Shown here piece by piece: positions 60,818-64,000 of a stretch of DNA of 64,000 nt. Source of the DNA: HGM11416 sp034104345 (lineage in GTDB: Bacteria > Bacillota > Clostridia > Christensenellales > Borkfalkiaceae); the NCBI GenBank assembly GCA_034104345.1, contig JAXEDY010000032.1:29838-93837 (forward strand), written 5' to 3'. A program made the position numbers and the translations under genes. Position 1 is the stretch's first letter. Each line of letters opens with the position of its first letter. Under the pieces are notes generated by a model, which had not been told where the DNA came from, ran no database searches, and saw only the letters and a list, made by a program, of their open reading frames with translations.

Positions 60818-61249
60818 TTACGACGCACGCGGTAATACCTGTTTTGTCATGTTCACCGTAGTTCCGCAATCAACTTTCGATTCAACCGAAAAACTATCCA
60901 TAAAGGTCCGCATAATCGTAAAGCCCATTCCGGCCCTGTCGTCGAGCGGTTTCGTGGTATAAAACGGTTCTAACACTTGCTTAACGTTAGGTATGCCCAC
61001 GCCGTCGTCAGAAATTTTAATATGTAAAACGTTATCGTCGTCTATAACGCACTCCATAGTTATTTCGCCGTTTTTTTGCGGATAGCCGTGCACCACGCAA
61101 TTCGTAACCGCTTCAGAAACCGCGGTTTTTACGTCGGTTAAGGTTTCAACCGTCGGGTCAAGCGACATAATAAACGCGGCAACCGCGGTTCGCGCAAACT
61201 GTTCGTTTTCAGAACGCGAATCAAACTTAATCGTCATTTTATTTTTCAT
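60818..61249 (-). CDS. spoIIAB: Anti-sigma F factor SpoIIAB
   Basis: 143-residue GHKL-fold protein kinase that binds SigF and phosphorylates SpoIIAA. The N box 'AVSEAVTNCVVHGY', G1 'SDDGVGI', and 'AGMGFTIMRTFMDS' are present. Second gene of the operon. Confidence 0.96.
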   Translation of the reverse strand: MKNKMTIKFDSRSENEQFARTAVAAFIMSLDPTVETLTDVKTAVSEAVTNCVVHGYPQKNGEITMECVIDDDNVLHIKISDDGVGIPNVKQVLEPFYTTKPLDDRAGMGFTIMRTFMDSFSVESKVDCGTTVNMTKQVLPRAS

Positions 61250-61308
61250 AATTCATCTCCGTTTTTGTATATTATCGTATAATCGGCATTTTTCGCCGCC
61301 CTGTTTTT

Positions 61309-61617
61309 TTATAGTTTGGGTATCAGCGTGTAAATTCCGCTTGCAGAAAACACTTTATCCGCAGGGAACGACGGATTTTCGATAAACACGGGAATTTTTA
61401 AATTTTTTAATTTTTTATATCTTCCGATAAGCATCCCTATCCCGGTCGAATCCATAAACGACAGCCCGTGCATATTAAAAACAACCGAACGCACGTTGGT
61501 GTTGCTATCGATAAGTTCGTCGAGTTTTTCGCGCGTTTTATTGCAATAATGTTCGTCGAGTTCGCCGTCAAAATATATGTATAATCCGCTTTTAGCGACT
61601 TTATATTTAATTTCCAT
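61309..61617 (-). CDS. spoIIAA: Anti-anti-sigma factor SpoIIAA
   Basis: 102-residue STAS-domain protein. The serine phosphorylated by SpoIIAB is in 'FMDSTGIGMLIGR'; the dephosphorylated form frees SigF. Start at 61617 follows GGAG with nine bases; an earlier start gives a tail with no ribosome site. First gene of the operon; dacF, which heads this operon in Bacillus, is instead at 27-28 kb. Confidence 0.95.
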   Translation of the reverse strand: MEIKYKVAKSGLYIYFDGELDEHYCNKTREKLDELIDSNTNVRSVVFNMHGLSFMDSTGIGMLIGRYKKLKNLKIPVFIENPSFPADKVFSASGIYTLIPKL

Positions 61618-61650
61618 AACGCTTTTCTCCGTAATCGCCACAAAACTTTT

Positions 61651-61700
61651 TCTATAGTTTAGCACATAAAAAAGTAAATATTTTATATATTTTTGACGAA
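61651..61700 (-). promoter_or_regulatory. spoIIA promoter region with Spo0A-box candidate
   Basis: Minus strand: TTTACT (61673-61678) and TATAGA (61651-61656), 16-base spacer. TGACGAA (61694-61700, plus strand) matches the Spo0A box TGNCGAA and lies 15 bases upstream of the -35. The sigma-H consensus is not evident. Confidence 0.45.
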
Positions 61701-61753
61701 CAAAGGCGTTTTTTGCATTTTGCGCATTGCGTTACGTTTACGTTTAAAAACTT

Positions 61754-62800
61754 TTATGCTTTCGCGATTTTTGCCGATTTATAAACCACCGCCGACTTTT
61801 TCTTTTTTTGCTTATAATGCCTTACTATACCCTTGCGCTCATACAACAAATAATAAACTTTTTCGGTAAGAGCGCAAACGTATTTTAACGGGAGCAAAAG
61901 CGTAAGACACACCGCGGTGTTAAAAAACGTATGAAAATTCGCTATTTTTCTACCGATTGCAATGCCTTTAAAAAACGGCAGACTGTTAATTGCAGATCCC
62001 GCGAACACAAGCGGCAAAAAGAAAATAATCGAGCCTATAATATTAAAAATTATGTTAAACAAAGCCGATTTTTTCGATTCGGAACTTTTTCCCGCGCTCG
62101 CGATTATTACGGGTATGCATGTACCGATGTTGCTGCCGAGTATTAAAAACGTCGCTTTTTCAAAAGGCAACAAACCTATCGAACCAAGAACCACCATCAT
62201 TCCCGAGGCAACCGAACTGCTTTGAATAACCGTTGTTATAACAAGCCCGTTTAAAAACAAAATTATCGGATTTTCAACGAGAAACAAATTTTTAAACCAA
62301 ACGTAATTTTTAAAATTTTCAACCGTTTCGGTCATAAACATCAAGCCTATAAATATAAATCCGAAGCCGCACATTGCGCCGCCGAGCGATTTTAATTTTT
62401 GGTTTTTCATAAGCCCGAAAATAACGCCGATAAACGCCGTTCCGCAACCTATCGCGGTTATATCGAACGAACCGCCGCTCTGCGAAAACGAAACAAGTTG
62501 CGCAGTCATCGTCGTTCCGATATTCGTGCCCATAATGGTAGCGGCGGCTTGCATAAACGTCATAACCCCGCCTTCTACAAAACCGATAACGATCATGTTC
62601 GTCGCTATGCTGCTTTGAGCGACAGCGGTTACGGCGCACCCTGCCAAAACGGCACCGCATCGCCTGCCTGCCACGGCTTTTATGACTCTTTTCATTTTTT
62701 CGCCCGATAAATTACACACTTCATCGCTCATAAGTTTTAAGCCGCTTAAAAACACAGCGATAGAGCCGAGCAATAAAAGCAAATCATTTAAAACAGACAT
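61754..62800 (-). CDS. Na/Pi symporter family protein
   Basis: 348-residue membrane protein with two inverted Na_Pi_cotrans repeats: first repeat 'AVAQSSIATNMIVIGF' and 'MGTNIGTTMTA', second 'TVIQSSSVASGMMVVLGS' and 'GSNIGTCIPV'. The Q-S-S-S and G-T-N-I-G-T motifs define the NptA/YqeW family. It has no C-terminal PhoU domain, only a Lys-rich tail. It is upstream of spoIIAA on the same strand but separated by a promoter. Phosphate uptake or export cannot be told apart. Confidence 0.9.
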   Translation of the reverse strand: MSVLNDLLLLLGSIAVFLSGLKLMSDEVCNLSGEKMKRVIKAVAGRRCGAVLAGCAVTAVAQSSIATNMIVIGFVEGGVMTFMQAAATIMGTNIGTTMTAQLVSFSQSGGSFDITAIGCGTAFIGVIFGLMKNQKLKSLGGAMCGFGFIFIGLMFMTETVENFKNYVWFKNLFLVENPIILFLNGLVITTVIQSSSVASGMMVVLGSIGLLPFEKATFLILGSNIGTCIPVIIASAGKSSESKKSALFNIIFNIIGSIIFFLPLVFAGSAINSLPFFKGIAIGRKIANFHTFFNTAVCLTLLLPLKYVCALTEKVYYLLYERKGIVRHYKQKKKKSAVVYKSAKIAKA

Positions 62801-62939
62801 CTATAAAACTTCCCGTCGTAATATTATATTTGTTTTATGTTTGTTATTATTCGCGTATAATAAAAACGCAACCAAAAATTTAAAATTTTTAGTTGCGCAT
62901 TTTTAAGTTAAAAATTTGATTAAAATAAGAAAAAAATAG

Positions 62940-62968
62940 TTGTGTTTTTTTTCGTTATGTATTATAAT
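62940..62968 (+). promoter_or_regulatory. tRNA-Pro promoter
   Basis: TTGTGT (62940-62945) and TATAAT (62963-62968), 17-base spacer. Nothing else is seen between 62801 and the tRNA. Confidence 0.65.
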
Positions 62969-63036
62969 GTTTAGGTAACTTTGCGGGGCGAAGTTTTTCG
63001 CTTGCTAATCGCAAGAAGTTGCGGATTTTTTACCAT

Positions 63037-63113
63037 CGAGGCGTAGCGCAGTTTGGTAGCGCGCTTGGTTCGGGACCAAGAGGTCGTGGGTTCAAGTCCC
63101 GTCGCCTCGACCA
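63037..63113 (+). tRNA. tRNA-Pro, anticodon CGG
   Basis: 77 bases with encoded CCA. Acceptor stem CGAGGCG/CGCCTCG, D stem GCGC/GCGC, anticodon stem CTTGG/CCAAG with loop TTCGGGA (anticodon at 63071-63073, G37 next), T loop TTCAAGT with two G-U pairs in its stem. Confidence 0.97.
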
Positions 63114-63115
63114 AT

Positions 63116-63155
63116 AATCGGTGTAACCTGATAATATGGTTATGCCGATTTTTTT
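63116..63155 (+). terminator. Terminator after tRNA-Pro
   Basis: AATCGG (63116-63121) pairs with CCGATT (63145-63150) with an inner TAACC/GGTTA stem, then a T run. Confidence 0.85.
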
Positions 63156-63249
63156 ATGCTTGATTTTTTCAGATGTCGGTTAAATTTAAAAAAAGTGTTT
63201 TTTTGTTGTAATTTAATTAAATTCGTTTTATTTTTATATAAATTTGTGC

Positions 63250-63255
63250 TATACT
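63250..63255 (+). promoter_or_regulatory. Extended -10 before the small unknown gene
   Basis: TGTGCTATACT with -10 TATACT; no clear -35. Confidence 0.4.
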
Positions 63256-63276
63256 TTACTGAAAAAGGGGGTATAT

Positions 63277-63591
63277 ATGAATTTCAAACAAAACGAATAC
63301 AACGAAAATAAATTAAACAATAGAAAAACCGATGACGATTACGTTGCCGAAAAATTTAGAATAATTAAAGACTCGCTTGCCTGTCTTTCGTTTTTCCAAT
63401 TTTACTACGACGGCGAATTTTATCGCGTCGACGGCTTATATAAAACGGTAAGAATTATGCATAACGGATTCGAAATAAAAACTGTTGCTACTTTTAAAAA
63501 TTACTATGACTTGCTTACTTTAACTTTTTTAGACGATATGCCGTTTGAAAAACTTGTTGCACGCGACGATTTTATAATAACGGCGATGTAA
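63277..63591 (+). CDS. Small hypothetical protein
   Basis: 104-residue cytoplasmic-looking protein, not recognised. It begins with a polar Asn/Lys-rich ~25 residues; then a Phe/Tyr-rich globular part (SFFQFYYDGEFYRVDGLY, YYDLLTL) with no Cys pair or membrane segment. A strong AAGGGGG ribosome site five bases before the ATG at 63277 supports it as a real gene. A decayed membrane protein gene follows 12 bases later and may be its partner. Confidence 0.65.
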   Translation: MNFKQNEYNENKLNNRKTDDDYVAEKFRIIKDSLACLSFFQFYYDGEFYRVDGLYKTVRIMHNGFEIKTVATFKNYYDLLTLTFLDDMPFEKLVARDDFIITAM

Positions 63592-63603
63592 ATAATATAT
63601 ACC

Positions 63604-63926
63604 ATGAAAAAATAAACAGAAAAACCGCAATTTTACTTTTTGCCGCAATATTTTCAGGCATTTGACTTTTCGGCGGAATACCGCTGCTTGTTATAGGGGC
63701 GACAAACGAAAAAGTTGCCTTGCTTGTTTTTTTCATAGCAATGGTAGCAATCGATTTTTATGCCTGCCCTATTTTTCTTATCGCCTATACTAACGTTTTA
63801 ATTCTTAAACGCACGGCAAAAACGGTTAACCACGCAAATTTAAACACAAAACGCGCTAAAACAGCACAAAAAAAACACCCTTTAGGCGTTCCCTATAAGG
63901 GATTTTTAGGCAATATAAAAGACTAA
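63604..63926 (+). pseudogene. Small membrane protein gene with two lesions
   Basis: Reading from ATG at 63604, a frame with a membrane-protein pattern is entered only if one base is added to the six-A run of ATGAAAAAATAA; the frame then reads INRKTAILLFAAIFSGI, an in-frame TGA (63663-63665, where TGG/Trp would fit), and LFGGIPLLVIGATNEKV onward through a second helix to a basic tail ending at 63926. Together ~107 residues with about two membrane segments. Both lesions lie early. TGA serves as a stop for nearby genes, so recoding is unlikely. The remaining open part (68 residues from a TTG) is probably not made. A sequencing error in the A run is possible but would not explain the TGA. Confidence 0.55.
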
Positions 63927-63955
63927 CGAACACCTTTCGTTAGTCTTTCTTTTTT
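63918..63955 (+). terminator. Terminator at the end of the decayed gene
   Basis: AAAGACTAACGAA (63918-63930) pairs with TTCGTTAGTCTTT (63936-63948), then TCTTTTTT; the stem contains the stop codon. Confidence 0.8.
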
Positions 63956-63966
63956 ATCCCGCAAAA

Positions 63967-63999
63967 GCACACGACTTTGCTTGCAAAGTATAGTGTGCT
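63967..63999. repeat. Nested inverted repeat at the window edge
   Basis: AGCACAC pairs with GTGTGCT, and within it ACTTTG pairs with CAAAGT. It may be a terminator for a gene beyond the right edge or the start of a repeat element. Confidence 0.4.
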
Positions 64000-64000
64000 A

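Noticed and set aside
63663..63665. TGA read as tryptophan (alternative code)
   Set aside because: rpsT and the lysR/cca overlap use TGA as stop, so the code is standard.
1..64000. CRISPR arrays, insertion sequences, prophage or integrase genes
   Set aside because: No spaced direct repeats of array type, and no transposase or integrase motif in any plausible reading frame.

Overview
The window looks like chromosome of an endospore-forming member of the Bacillota, probably class Clostridia. Reasons seen in the sequence: a spoIIAA-spoIIAB-sigF operon, spoIVB next to a spoIIM-like and a dacF-like gene, a spore-type collagen-like protein, AT-rich intergenic DNA with TTGACA/TATAAT promoters, strong GGAGG-type ribosome sites, a CIRCE element and a Gram-positive-type LexA box. 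TGA is used as a stop codon. I cannot name the genus. No insertion sequence, prophage, rRNA or CRISPR array was seen; the only RNA gene found is one tRNA-Pro(CGG).

Layout. 1-4.7 kb (minus): division and cell wall cluster mraZ-rsmH-ftsL-pbp-murE, with murE running off the left edge and a MraZ-box promoter in front. 4.7-6.4 kb: murI, rpsT, trxA. 6.6-13.9 kb (minus): manA, a heterodimeric ABC exporter, a FabG-type reductase, efp and an M24 aminopeptidase. 14.1-16.3 kb (plus): a radical SAM protein and its partner, a putative DNA repair pair under a promoter that carries a LexA box. 16.5-25 kb: a FlaA1/CapD-type dehydratase, rhaA, topB, htpG (CIRCE-controlled) and nagA. 25.3-27 kb: an ArsP_2-type metal exporter facing a tetR gene. 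27.2-30.2 kb (minus): sporulation group spoIVB, spoIIM-like, dacF-like. 30.4-36 kb: gdhA, a homodimeric-type ABC exporter and typA/bipA with a structured leader.

36.1-45.5 kb (minus) is the most unusual block. A two-component system and a polytopic membrane protein are followed by a lipoprotein, an HPr-kinase-like P-loop protein, an ABC exporter, a PqqD-like protein, an S24/S26 peptidase and a large secreted GDPD protein with a Cys-containing C-terminal anchor. PqqD, HprK-like kinase, protease and exporter together are the usual company of ribosomally made, modified peptides, but no precursor peptide or core modification enzyme was seen.

45.5-53.7 kb (minus): S51 peptidase, cca, lysR, mnmE, a membrane protein, a CPBP protease and proS. 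53.9-57.6 kb (plus): tkt, mntP and a GtrB-like glycosyltransferase. 57.7-59.8 kb: a glycosyltransferase with a helical-repeat tail and a collagen-like protein, divergent, each behind a sigma-K-like promoter; this suggests a spore-surface glycoprotein and its glycosylating enzyme. 60-62.8 kb (minus): spoIIA operon and a Na/Pi symporter-like protein. 63-64 kb: tRNA-Pro, a small unknown gene and a decayed membrane protein gene.

In total the window holds housekeeping (wall, translation, redox, carbon entry) interleaved with sporulation genes, plus one accessory-looking peptide/secretion block. All functions are read from motifs and context only; no database search was possible.
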